Assembly (NCBI GenBank): GCA_902590705.1
Contig: CACIXU010000002.1
Coordinates: 124,001 to 188,000 of the forward strand
Reading direction: 5' to 3'
Source of the DNA: an uncultured Bacteroidota bacterium
GTDB taxonomy: Bacteria; Bacteroidota; Bacteroidia; Flavobacteriales; Flavobacteriaceae
Length of the DNA stretch: 64,000 bases
Both the position numbers and the translations under genes were made by a program. A model generated the notes under the pieces. It had not been told where the DNA came from and did no database searches. It saw nothing but the letters and a program-made list of their open reading frames with translations. This document shows, one piece after another, positions 43,901 to 51,953 of the stretch; position 1 is the stretch's first letter, and the number at the start of each line of letters is the position of its first letter.

Positions 43901-44522
43901 AGTTCAGAAAATGCCCCTAGATTATTTTGGTTATTACAGCCTACTAGTACCTATGATAGATGCCTACTATAGATTGGGTGATGTTGAATCTGCTCAGCAA
44001 TTAGCAGTGAAAGTAGGAGAAAAATACAGGGATGAAATGGAGTATTTTTCATCATTAAAGCCCAGTGAACAATATCTTTTAGGAGAAGAGATTATTACTC
44101 AAGCAGAAAGATATCGTACACTTTTGGAAGCAGTTTTAGTTAATGAAGACAAAATTTTACTTTCAAAGTCACTTAATCAATTCATAGAGGCAATAACCCC
44201 TTTCGTTAATTTATACGGAGAATATGATTTTTATACAAGTTTATCAATGTTTGTAGAGGGATATTATCTGGCAGGTGAACAACTGAAAGCAAAAAATTTA
44301 ATTGAGAATATTGTCCAACAATATGAAGGGCGTTTTGCTATGATAGCAAACTTTTCTCAAAACGAACAAAAATTAGTTTTTGACCGAATAAAAGAGGAAA
44401 TTTTAGATTTTCAGCAGATGATAGATTTAGTTAAAAACTTTGATCAAGACTTAGCTGACTCCCTTCAACTTAGATTTGATAAATCAATGAGTCAGTTTAA
44501 ACTAGATGAAAAAAACGATTAA
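40992..44522 (+). CDS. DUF2723 membrane protein (glycosyltransferase C-like)
   Basis: 1176 aa, GTG start. The family hallmark is present at once: FTVEPTASFWDAGEYIATSAKLQVGHPPGAPLF (acidic loop in the first periplasmic segment, as in GT-C mannosyltransferases). About 11 helices to residue 660, then NERPFEPRERDYAL, a soluble part with GDNDTFALWY and TPR-like helices at the end. Widespread in Bacteroidota and thought to modify exported proteins; not proven. Overlaps the next, convergent gene by 4 bases. Confidence 0.9.
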   Translation: MNTFKLWNRSFGWGIFVIALFTYGFTVEPTASFWDAGEYIATSAKLQVGHPPGAPLFQMMGAFFAMFAPSTEKVALMVNFMSVFSSAFTILFLFWTLTLLLKKLPAFKILETTNQRMTFFGSASVGALAFCFSDSFWFNAVEAEVYAMATFILSLIFWLALRWEQDMHQPRGDRWLLLISFIIGLSFGVHFMGLLTIPALGMIYFFKNTQSINFKNFLIANIISVAILLFIFKLLLPTTLAFFGKSEVFFVNNIGLPFNSGTIIAGICFLLFFFYSLRFTERKKWVNLNTITLCILFVLVGFSSWLMIPIRANANTVINENAPTDARALLAYYNLEQYPETHLFYGPLFSDVYAGQDETEPYFDDKPKYERDYKKGKYIIVNHWENARINSNSNHRGFLPRLWSSEHAGNYMNFTGPLEFSIAPEYRSNQMLVSRVNDFRNEIREGMVSGDDYHKFFRTLSPYLEIQKPSFWSSLQFLFQYQIGYMYWRYFMWNFTGRQNDIAGTYDILNGNWISGINLFDSLRLGNQSEISEDAKNNKARNTYFFLPFLLGLIGLYFLYQQDPKRFWVLLLFFLFTGLALKIYLNERPFEPRERDYALVGSFYVFAIWIGMGVFALAHKIKLIIKSNVAPLTIVILCLFVPLLMAYQNWDDHDRSGRYTAQSMAKSYLESIQEDAGAMIFTIGDNDTFALWYAQEIEGYRTDVKTINTSLLATDWYIDQLKRKTYESGSIPSQMTHDLYAYGIRDYIKHESLIDSVRWDIKDFINWVSSDHPRTKYKSLLLQAGEDPNRLPMGTQQMIFYPTNKIRVPVNKENVIKSGLVKPKDYDLIVPHIDIDLPEGGMTKNQIMMLDILANNDWERPIYFTGGSYADSEYMWMKEYLQLEGLVYKLVPIKTPLNSNNPYIMGRLDSDLMYDIVMNWSWGNSESPSIYHDPETRKNSISFRSNMARLAEKLIDEGKNKKAKEVLDLAVQKMPLDYFGYYSLLVPMIDAYYRLGDVESAQQLAVKVGEKYRDEMEYFSSLKPSEQYLLGEEIITQAERYRTLLEAVLVNEDKILLSKSLNQFIEAITPFVNLYGEYDFYTSLSMFVEGYYLAGEQLKAKNLIENIVQQYEGRFAMIANFSQNEQKLVFDRIKEEILDFQQMIDLVKNFDQDLADSLQLRFDKSMSQFKLDEKND

Positions 44523-44818
44523 TTCAAGTGATCCTTCATTAGACTAATTAGGGTGTTAGCATCCTGTTCACCACTTTGTCTCCAAACCATTTCTCCTAAT
44601 TTATAAATCATTAATGTAGGCAAAACTCTAACTCTGAGAGCCTCAGAGAGTTTGTTATTTTTATCAGTGTCTATTTTTATAACTTTTCCTTTATCACCCA
44701 ATGCTGCAGCAACATCTTTGAGAACTGGATGTATATCATTAGAAACTTCCTCATTTTCATTATAGAAAACCAGTAGAAGAGGTAGTTTATCATCAATGAG
44801 TTCACCAAACTTGGACAT
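44519..44818 (-). CDS. Thioredoxin-fold protein without the CxxC motif
   Basis: 99 aa. Thioredoxin strands and the cis-Pro loop are visible (LLLVFYNENEE, VIKIDTDKN, RVRVLPTLMIYK), but the active-site CxxC position reads NENEEVS, so it cannot act as a disulphide reductase. Likely a non-catalytic binding version. Convergent with and overlapping the DUF2723 gene end. Confidence 0.8.
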   Translation of the reverse strand: MSKFGELIDDKLPLLLVFYNENEEVSNDIHPVLKDVAAALGDKGKVIKIDTDKNNKLSEALRVRVLPTLMIYKLGEMVWRQSGEQDANTLISLMKDHLN

Positions 44819-44869
44819 ATCTCAATAATTTCAGGTGTTTGCCGATAACAAATGTAGTTTTTTTTGTGA

Positions 44870-46099
44870 TTAAATCAAGGAATTCTTCTTTTTCAGGGTA
44901 ATGACAGTGATTTCTGGCCAGATTCCAACTCGGCCAGGATAGGCAAGGTAACCAAAGCCTCTATTGACATTTAATTTCTGATTTTCACTCTCGTAGATCC
45001 CAGCCCATTGTTTGTATCTCCATTTTATGGGGCTCCACTTAAACCAACCTGGGATTTCAATGCCAAACTGAAAACCATGTGTATGACCACTTAGGGTTAA
45101 GTGAAAAGGGAATTTGTGGGGAAGAATTTCAGCGTCCCAATGAGAGGGATCATGGGTTAGTAATATTTTAAAATCATTTTTATCAACCTCAGTTAATGAT
45201 TTACTTAAGTCCCCTGCTTTTTTAAACCGGCCAGCACCCCAATTTTCAACTCCAATTATTGCAATTTTATCGCCATTTTTTTCAATTTTTCTACTCTCAT
45301 TAAGCAGTAGGTCAAAGCCCATATCTTTATGAAATTTGAATAGGTCTTGCAGGTTTTTTTCCTTTGCTGAGATGCTCTCCCATTCAGTGTAATCTCCATA
45401 ATCGTGGTTCCCCATTACGGAAAACTTTCCAAATGGGGCAGTTGTTTTAGAGAATAATTTTACCCATGGAGCAGCTTCTTTAGCTACTGAATTGACCAGA
45501 TCACCTGTAAAAAGAATTACATCACCTTTTTGTTGATTAATCAAATCTACTCCATATGCAACCTTCTCGAAATTATCAAAACTACCACAGTGTAAGTCGG
45601 AAATTTGAGTGATTTTAAAACCATTAAATTCCTCAGGAAGGTCATCATATTCCAAAGTGTAATTCAGTACTTTGTAATTATATCTTCCTTGATACATTCC
45701 ATAAAGTAAGGAAGCAAAGGGAATAGCCCCTAGCCCTATAGCTATTTGTGAAATAAATTTTCTACGATATGGAATATCAAAAGATCTCCTCTCAGAAAAA
45801 AAGTCAACAAATGCCTTTAAAAGCCTAAGTACATCCTCGAGAAAAAGGAAGGAAAAGAGTACTATTTGAAGTGAGGCAAGGGCAACAAAAAAACCAATGG
45901 CATAGGCGATAGCATGGGTCCAACCCTCTGTCCTGTCATACCCAAAAAATTGCCAAAAAAAGTTTCCTAAAACCAATACTACAATTGAGCTATAGACCCC
46001 AAGTAACCACTTATTATTAAAGGCAGTTTTTATAGCTTGAAAGGCATACCACTCAACAATTAGAATCACAATAATTAAAGGAATCCAGCGTAGAAACAT
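44870..46099 (-). CDS. Membrane-anchored metallophosphoesterase
   Basis: 409 aa. Four N-terminal helices, then the calcineurin-like domain with all metal motifs: DLHCGSFD, GDLVNS, GNHDYGD, LTHDP and SGHTHGFQ. This YkuE/YaeI-like arrangement suits hydrolysis of a lipid pyrophosphate or similar membrane substrate. Confidence 0.9.
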   Translation of the reverse strand: MFLRWIPLIIVILIVEWYAFQAIKTAFNNKWLLGVYSSIVVLVLGNFFWQFFGYDRTEGWTHAIAYAIGFFVALASLQIVLFSFLFLEDVLRLLKAFVDFFSERRSFDIPYRRKFISQIAIGLGAIPFASLLYGMYQGRYNYKVLNYTLEYDDLPEEFNGFKITQISDLHCGSFDNFEKVAYGVDLINQQKGDVILFTGDLVNSVAKEAAPWVKLFSKTTAPFGKFSVMGNHDYGDYTEWESISAKEKNLQDLFKFHKDMGFDLLLNESRKIEKNGDKIAIIGVENWGAGRFKKAGDLSKSLTEVDKNDFKILLTHDPSHWDAEILPHKFPFHLTLSGHTHGFQFGIEIPGWFKWSPIKWRYKQWAGIYESENQKLNVNRGFGYLAYPGRVGIWPEITVITLKKKNSLI

Positions 46100-46146
46100 A
46101 ATCTATTTCAAAGGTATAAACTGGAAATGAATAAATACCAATAAAA

Positions 46147-47469
46147 CTATTTAAACCCTATTTTTTCTGCTAGCAACATTGCCTTACCATCTGTTAGGCT
46201 GGCAACATAGCATGTTGCGTTCAAAAGAGTTTCATATAAACTGTCCGAAGGGAGTAACTCATCTTCAGGGATTAATTCAAGCAACAACTCATCATAAGTG
46301 TTGGTCTTTTTATTGTAAGCATTTGCAGCAGCAGTAACAAATGCCTCAAGTAGAGAAGAGATTACTTTATAACCCAAAATTTCTTTTTGAACAACCTCTT
46401 CTGATTTATATATTTTATCTATACTCAGACTAATTATGTCAGTGATTTGTGCCTTATATTGACTTCTTTCCATTAGAGCATCGCTAAAACTGCCGTCAAG
46501 TATTTGAGTTTCGTTTTCTTGAAAAATTGATACTGCATCTTTAATCAAACTATTAATTGCTAGTGATCTTAAATAACTTAATCGCTGTTTTTTATTTTGG
46601 AGTTTTGAATATTTTAGGGTATCAATATCATTTTTGACTAAGTTGATTAAGTACTCTAAAGCATATTCCTCCTCAATCCATTCTAGGTGAATCCCATCCT
46701 CAAAATCTATAATTGTGTAGCAGATATCATCAGCAGCTTCAACCAAATATGCTAATGGATGTCTATTAACTATTTTTTTGTCATTTAAATTAAGCTCAGT
46801 CATTAGCTCTTTAAAAAAAGGTTCTTGGGCCTGGAAATAACCAAATTTCTTGTGAGCTACATGCGAGGTGGGTCGATATGGAAGACTAGCTTTAGGATAT
46901 TTAATAAAAGCACCAAGGGTAGCATAGCTGAGTCTTAGTCCTCCAGGAGTTCCAGGTTTACTTTGCGATAAAATTTTAAAGCCATTAGCATTTCCTTCAA
47001 ATTGACAAAGGTCTTGGTATTGTTTGTCTGTTAATTGATTTTTATAACGACTTCCATTTCCATGGAAAAAATAATGACCTATGGCTTTTTCTCCACTGTG
47101 ACCAAAAGGGGGATTTCCAATATCATGAGCCAAAGAAGCTGCAGCCACAATTGCTCCAAAGTCATTGATTTGGTATCCTAAATTATCTCTTAAATCAGGG
47201 TATTTTTGAAGGATATTTTTACCGGCCATTCTTCCTAAACTTCTTCCTACAACTGAAACCTCTAAACTGTGAGTAAGTCTGGTATGAACAAAGTCTGTTT
47301 GTGAAAAGGGAATGATCTGTGTTTTGTCCTGTAAACTTCTAAAAGCACTGGAGAATATAATCCGATCGTAATCTACTTCAAATCCCAAACGGGTATCATC
47401 TTGATTTTTTCGTATTCGTTTAGCTTTATCTCCAAACCGCTTTAAGGATAATAGCTGTTCCCAGAGCAT
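46147..47469 (-). CDS. dgt: dGTP triphosphohydrolase (HD domain)
   Basis: 440 aa. HD residues in RLTHSLEVSVVGRSLG and SLAHDIGNPPFGHSGE, plus DYDRIIFSSAFRSLQDKTQ and LVEAADDICYTIIDFED, the typical dNTPase signatures. Splits dGTP to deoxyguanosine and triphosphate, lowering dNTP pools, in balance with nrdAB about 7 kb away. Confidence 0.93.
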   Translation of the reverse strand: MLWEQLLSLKRFGDKAKRIRKNQDDTRLGFEVDYDRIIFSSAFRSLQDKTQIIPFSQTDFVHTRLTHSLEVSVVGRSLGRMAGKNILQKYPDLRDNLGYQINDFGAIVAAASLAHDIGNPPFGHSGEKAIGHYFFHGNGSRYKNQLTDKQYQDLCQFEGNANGFKILSQSKPGTPGGLRLSYATLGAFIKYPKASLPYRPTSHVAHKKFGYFQAQEPFFKELMTELNLNDKKIVNRHPLAYLVEAADDICYTIIDFEDGIHLEWIEEEYALEYLINLVKNDIDTLKYSKLQNKKQRLSYLRSLAINSLIKDAVSIFQENETQILDGSFSDALMERSQYKAQITDIISLSIDKIYKSEEVVQKEILGYKVISSLLEAFVTAAANAYNKKTNTYDELLLELIPEDELLPSDSLYETLLNATCYVASLTDGKAMLLAEKIGFK

Positions 47470-47644
47470 ATTTTTTTTGTTAAAAATACAGATTTATTGT
47501 TTAGTCATAAACTATTAATTTATCGTTAAAAAATTTTTTCTTTTATTAACGTTTTAGTAAGATATAGATCTGAGATATTAACATTTAATTAAATCAATAC
47601 AAAGAATTTAAAAATAGTTTTGATCTGTATTTAAAAAAAATAAA

Positions 47645-49009
47645 ATGAAAAAAATCTATTACTTATTTATCGTTACTCTATTTATGTTTTCCTCCTGTTC
47701 TAAAGATGATGGATTAACATCTGCAGATGTAACTACTGCTGTTAATGCTGCTTTAGCTGCTGCAAATATCCCCACAACTGCAGAAATTTCCTCAGCAGTA
47801 ACTACTGCTGTAAATGCCGCCATGGCCAGTGGTACCGATATTGATCAAGCTATTGCTGACGCATTGGCTGCTCAAGCTGCTGCCCCGGAGACAGTTGGTA
47901 TTGAAGGTGGTGTAACCATTATTGAAACTTCAGCTACATGGACCAATGATCGTATTTGGATTATGAATGGTAAAGTTGTTGTAAGAAACGGGGGTGTTCT
48001 TAATATTGAAGCAGGAACAATTATTAAAGCCGGGAGTGGTACTGGTGCTGATGCTTCAGTATTGGTGATTGCCAAAGGAGGTCAAATAAATGCTATAGGA
48101 ACAGCTACAGCTCCTATTATATTTACAGACATTGGTGATAATATCTCATACGCTGACAACGGTGTTTCTCCAAATAGACAGCCCTCCGATATGGGTCTTT
48201 GGGGTTCAGTTGTTGTTCTTGGAAATGCAAGTGTTGGTGAAGACGGTGGTTACGATGATATAGAAGGTATTGCAGACGGGTTCGATTGGACTAAGTATGG
48301 TGGATCAAACGATACTGAAAGCTCAGGTAGAATAGAATATGTTTCCATCCGTCATTCTGGCCAAACTTTAACAGGTGATAATGAATTACAGGGATTGACC
48401 CTAGGTGGCGTGGGTTCTGGAACTGTAGTAAACCATGTTGAAATTATAGGAAGTCAAGATGATGGAATCGAGATTTTTGGGGGATCTGTTAATGTATCAA
48501 ATCTAGTGATCCATTTCAACGGAGATGATGCCATTGACCTTGATGAAGGATATAAAGGAACAATCTCCAATGCAGTAATAGCTCTAACTGCATCTACTGA
48601 TGGTGCCTTTGAAATTGATGGTACTGAAGACAGTTCTGGCACCATTGATGGTCAATATACTCTTCAAAACGTAACAGTATATGGAAGTGCTACCCAAGAA
48701 GATACAAGTCAATATGGAAACTGGAAGAGTGATGCAACTGGTCTTAACCAGAATATTGTGTACAAATCTTTTAATTCAGGTACTACAATTGCTGGAATTG
48801 ATGCTGACACATATGGTGGACAAGGTACTGCTACTGCAGCTTCGAAAAATTTCTTTAATAATTTTGATTTTGTAACTGCGGATGCACTTAGTACTATAAT
48901 GCCAACAGCTATTACTGATGGAGCCACTTGGGCTGAGACTGTTACAACGCAAGTAGCATCTACTGGTGCTGACGAGTCAGTATTGAGTTGGACGTTGTTT
49001 GTAGATTAA
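47645..49009 (+). CDS. Lipoprotein with parallel beta-helix, TonB receptor partner
   Basis: 454 aa, lipobox FSSC (Cys18). Residues 25-90 are Ala-rich helix (VTTAVNAALAAANIP); the remainder is right-handed beta-helix-like with many G-D-N-D turns (HVEIIGSQDDGIEIFGG; VIHFNGDDAIDLDEG). A strong terminator follows, then a TonB-dependent receptor gene and a phosphate transporter. Probably a surface lipoprotein working with that receptor; its ligand is not known. Confidence 0.75.
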   Translation: MKKIYYLFIVTLFMFSSCSKDDGLTSADVTTAVNAALAAANIPTTAEISSAVTTAVNAAMASGTDIDQAIADALAAQAAAPETVGIEGGVTIIETSATWTNDRIWIMNGKVVVRNGGVLNIEAGTIIKAGSGTGADASVLVIAKGGQINAIGTATAPIIFTDIGDNISYADNGVSPNRQPSDMGLWGSVVVLGNASVGEDGGYDDIEGIADGFDWTKYGGSNDTESSGRIEYVSIRHSGQTLTGDNELQGLTLGGVGSGTVVNHVEIIGSQDDGIEIFGGSVNVSNLVIHFNGDDAIDLDEGYKGTISNAVIALTASTDGAFEIDGTEDSSGTIDGQYTLQNVTVYGSATQEDTSQYGNWKSDATGLNQNIVYKSFNSGTTIAGIDADTYGGQGTATAASKNFFNNFDFVTADALSTIMPTAITDGATWAETVTTQVASTGADESVLSWTLFVD

Positions 49010-49059
49010 ATTCATATATTAATTATTTGTTTATATTTAAGCTAAATTAAAGAACTAAA

Positions 49060-49087
49060 ATGCCTCGTATATCGAGGCATTTTTTTA
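49060..49087 (+). terminator. Strong terminator between the lipoprotein and TonB receptor genes
   Basis: ATGCCTCG-TATAT-CGAGGCAT, a perfect 8-bp stem, then TTTTTT. It shows that the ATG at 49060 is not a start: the receptor begins at 49093. Some read-through would still allow co-expression. Confidence 0.85.
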
Positions 49088-49092
49088 ATTTC

Positions 49093-51900
49093 ATGAGGTA
49101 TACTTTTTATTTTTTATTCTTATTTTTTACGGGATCAATATTTGCTCAATCATTTATTTCTGGGAAAGTTATTGATGGTGACTTTAACGAACCACTTCCT
49201 TTTGCCAATATTATTTTAAAAAGCAACGATAATATCACAAATATAGGAGGAACTACCACTGATTTTGATGGTAATTTTTCATTTGAAGTCACCCCAGGTA
49301 AGTACCTTATAGAAGTATCTTTTATTGGATATGGAACAAAGGTCATTAATCAAATTGATGTAGGAACTAATGATGAAAATACTATTTCTGTCGTTCTTTT
49401 ACCTGCTTCAAACTCTTTGGAGGAAGTAGTAGTGACCACTACAGCCAGAACAAATACTGAGGCATCGGTGTTAACTATTCAAAAACGGTCAGTTAATCTT
49501 ATTGATGGATTGTCATCTCAATCCATAAGAAAATCAGGAGACAGTGATTTAGCTGCTGCTATAAAACGGGTACCTGGCGTATCTGTACAAGGGGGTAAAT
49601 TTGTTTATGTTCGGGGTCTAGGGGATCGTTATTCAAAGACTATCTTGGGGGGCTTAGATATTCCTGGATTAGATCCAGATAAGAATACGCTTCAGCTTGA
49701 TATATTTCCTACAACTCTTTTGGATAATATAATTGTAAATAAATCCTCTAGTTCAAATTTAAGTGCTGACTTTAGTGGAGGAGTAATTAATATTGTTTTA
49801 AAAGACTTTTCTGTCAAACCTGAATATGGTATTTCAATTAGTAGTGGATATAATTCTATGATGAGTTTTAAAGATGTTCCTTCATTGCCAAAAGAATCTG
49901 TTAATTTTTTAAACTTTGATAATGGATATAGTGACCTGCCTTTCGACCCTAAAACAGAAATTTATCGACCAGAGCGAGATCACTCTCCATTGGTTGCCAA
50001 TCAAGTAACTAATGTTGTAGACTCCTTTAGTAAACAACTGGGTGTTTCACGTTATAATAACATGACCGATTACTCCATTGGCGCTACTGCCAGCAACCAA
50101 TATGATTTGGGGCAAAATTCAATCGGTTACATTGCAACCCTGAATTACAGGTATGATAACACCTATTATGAAAATGCTTACAATGGAACGGTTTTAAAAG
50201 AAACAAGTGGCTTAGCCCAAAATACCATTCAACAAGGTGAAGTTGGCCAAGTTCAGGCACTCGCCAGTGCTCTATTTGGCATAGTCTTTAAAACCAATAA
50301 CTCCAAACATAAGATTACCTTTTTAAATATTAAAAGCGGAGAATCGAGTGCATTAGATGTTGAGTTTTCTGAATTTTTGGAGAATCTATACGATGGAGAG
50401 GGTCAGCTTTTAAATTACACCGAGAGAGTCATCACCACTATTCCTATATCGGGAACCTACAACCTTGGTAATAATAATCTCCAGGTGGAATGGAAAGTGG
50501 CCCCTTCATTTGCTCGGGTTTATGACAAAGATTTTAGAAGAACTTTTTTTGAACTTGAGAATGGAAGATATACGCTTGACGCCTCATCTACTCAGTGGCC
50601 AACTAGATTGTGGAGAAACCTAGAAGAAGACGCTTTTGCTTCCAAAGTAGACTTTAATTATAATTATAAAATAAAAAGATATGATAATAAATTCCGTTTT
50701 GGAGCCGCTTATTCCAATAAGGATAGAGATTTCACTACCAGTAATTATCAGATTGGATTTTTAGGGCTTTCCTCCTCATTAAATGGTGATCCAAATCAAC
50801 TCCTATTACCTTCAAACTTGTGGCGACTCCAAACCCCATACAGAGGAGCTTACACCATTGGTAGTTACCAGCGCACCAACCAGTATATGTCAAAAAGTAG
50901 TACAACAGCAGCCTATGTATCTAATGAGTTGAAAATTTCAAATAAGCTTAAATCAATTTTGGGATTAAGGTTTGAAAAGTACAAAACAATTTATACCGGA
51001 GAAACTATAGACACTAATGTAAGTTATAATGATGATGTGATAATCGATGTTAACGATATTTATCCCTCAGTGAATCTTATTAATTCATTTAATGAAAACA
51101 CCAATTTAAGATTTTCATACGCTCGCACCACAGCCAGACCAAGTTTTAGGGAATCCTCTGGGGCTCAAATTTTTGATCCAATAACTGAAAGAACTTTTCT
51201 TGGAAATCCAAGTTTAGTGCCTACCTATGTCAATAATTTTGATTTGAGATATGAAAAATTTGGCAACGCGAATCAAGTATTTGCCGTCAGTACATTTTAC
51301 AAAAGTTTCAAAAATCCAATAGAAATCATCATACCCAATTTTAATTCTCCAAATACCATCTCAGCTGCAAATAATGATGATGCCAGTGTTTATGGTTTTG
51401 AAATAGAATACAGAAAAAATCTAATTGAAAACCCCTCAAATAAATTAAGCATAAACCTTAATTTTTCTTTGATAGAGTCTGTTCAGAAAATGAATGATGA
51501 AGAATTTAGGGGGAGAACATCAACTGAACCAGACCGTGATATCAAGGATACAAGAAAAATGCAAGGACAATCCCCTTTCATTATTAACACAGGTATTTCA
51601 TTTACAAATTATGATAAAAATTTCGAAATAGGGACTTATTTCAATGTCCAAGGGGAGACCCTTGAAATAGTCGGTGCAGGAAATATTCCTGATGTTTATA
51701 CCCAGCCTTTTCACAATTTAAAACTTAATGCATCTAAGACTTTTGGGCAAAATAATAATCATTCAATCAACTTAAAAGTAGACAACCTATTGGGTGATCT
51801 AAGAGAAAGTCTTTTTGATTATTTCGGCAATACCGGTTTTGTGTTTTCCAGTCTTGACCCAGGTCGAACAATATCGTTGGGGTATTCAATTAGATTCTAG
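49093..51900 (+). CDS. TonB-dependent receptor with CarboxypepD_reg-like domain
   Basis: 935 aa from ATG 49093 (MRYTFYFLFLFF, signal peptide to IFAQ). Residues about 20-105 form the carboxypeptidase-like regulatory domain (GKVIDGDFNEPLPFANIILK), then plug (KRVPGVSVQGGKFVYVRGLG) and a 22-strand barrel ending SLGYSIRF. No SusD follows, so this is not a polysaccharide locus; the neighbouring phosphate transporter hints at phosphate or a phosphorylated ligand. Confidence 0.93.
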   Translation: MRYTFYFLFLFFTGSIFAQSFISGKVIDGDFNEPLPFANIILKSNDNITNIGGTTTDFDGNFSFEVTPGKYLIEVSFIGYGTKVINQIDVGTNDENTISVVLLPASNSLEEVVVTTTARTNTEASVLTIQKRSVNLIDGLSSQSIRKSGDSDLAAAIKRVPGVSVQGGKFVYVRGLGDRYSKTILGGLDIPGLDPDKNTLQLDIFPTTLLDNIIVNKSSSSNLSADFSGGVINIVLKDFSVKPEYGISISSGYNSMMSFKDVPSLPKESVNFLNFDNGYSDLPFDPKTEIYRPERDHSPLVANQVTNVVDSFSKQLGVSRYNNMTDYSIGATASNQYDLGQNSIGYIATLNYRYDNTYYENAYNGTVLKETSGLAQNTIQQGEVGQVQALASALFGIVFKTNNSKHKITFLNIKSGESSALDVEFSEFLENLYDGEGQLLNYTERVITTIPISGTYNLGNNNLQVEWKVAPSFARVYDKDFRRTFFELENGRYTLDASSTQWPTRLWRNLEEDAFASKVDFNYNYKIKRYDNKFRFGAAYSNKDRDFTTSNYQIGFLGLSSSLNGDPNQLLLPSNLWRLQTPYRGAYTIGSYQRTNQYMSKSSTTAAYVSNELKISNKLKSILGLRFEKYKTIYTGETIDTNVSYNDDVIIDVNDIYPSVNLINSFNENTNLRFSYARTTARPSFRESSGAQIFDPITERTFLGNPSLVPTYVNNFDLRYEKFGNANQVFAVSTFYKSFKNPIEIIIPNFNSPNTISAANNDDASVYGFEIEYRKNLIENPSNKLSINLNFSLIESVQKMNDEEFRGRTSTEPDRDIKDTRKMQGQSPFIINTGISFTNYDKNFEIGTYFNVQGETLEIVGAGNIPDVYTQPFHNLKLNASKTFGQNNNHSINLKVDNLLGDLRESLFDYFGNTGFVFSSLDPGRTISLGYSIRF

Positions 51901-51953
51901 TGGATTTAACTTTATAAATCCTCTAAAAAACAATAGATTTACATAAGTGAGTT

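Noticed and set aside
49060-49092. Upstream start of the TonB receptor
   Set aside because: That ATG is the first base triplet of a perfect terminator hairpin; a signal peptide begins at 49093.
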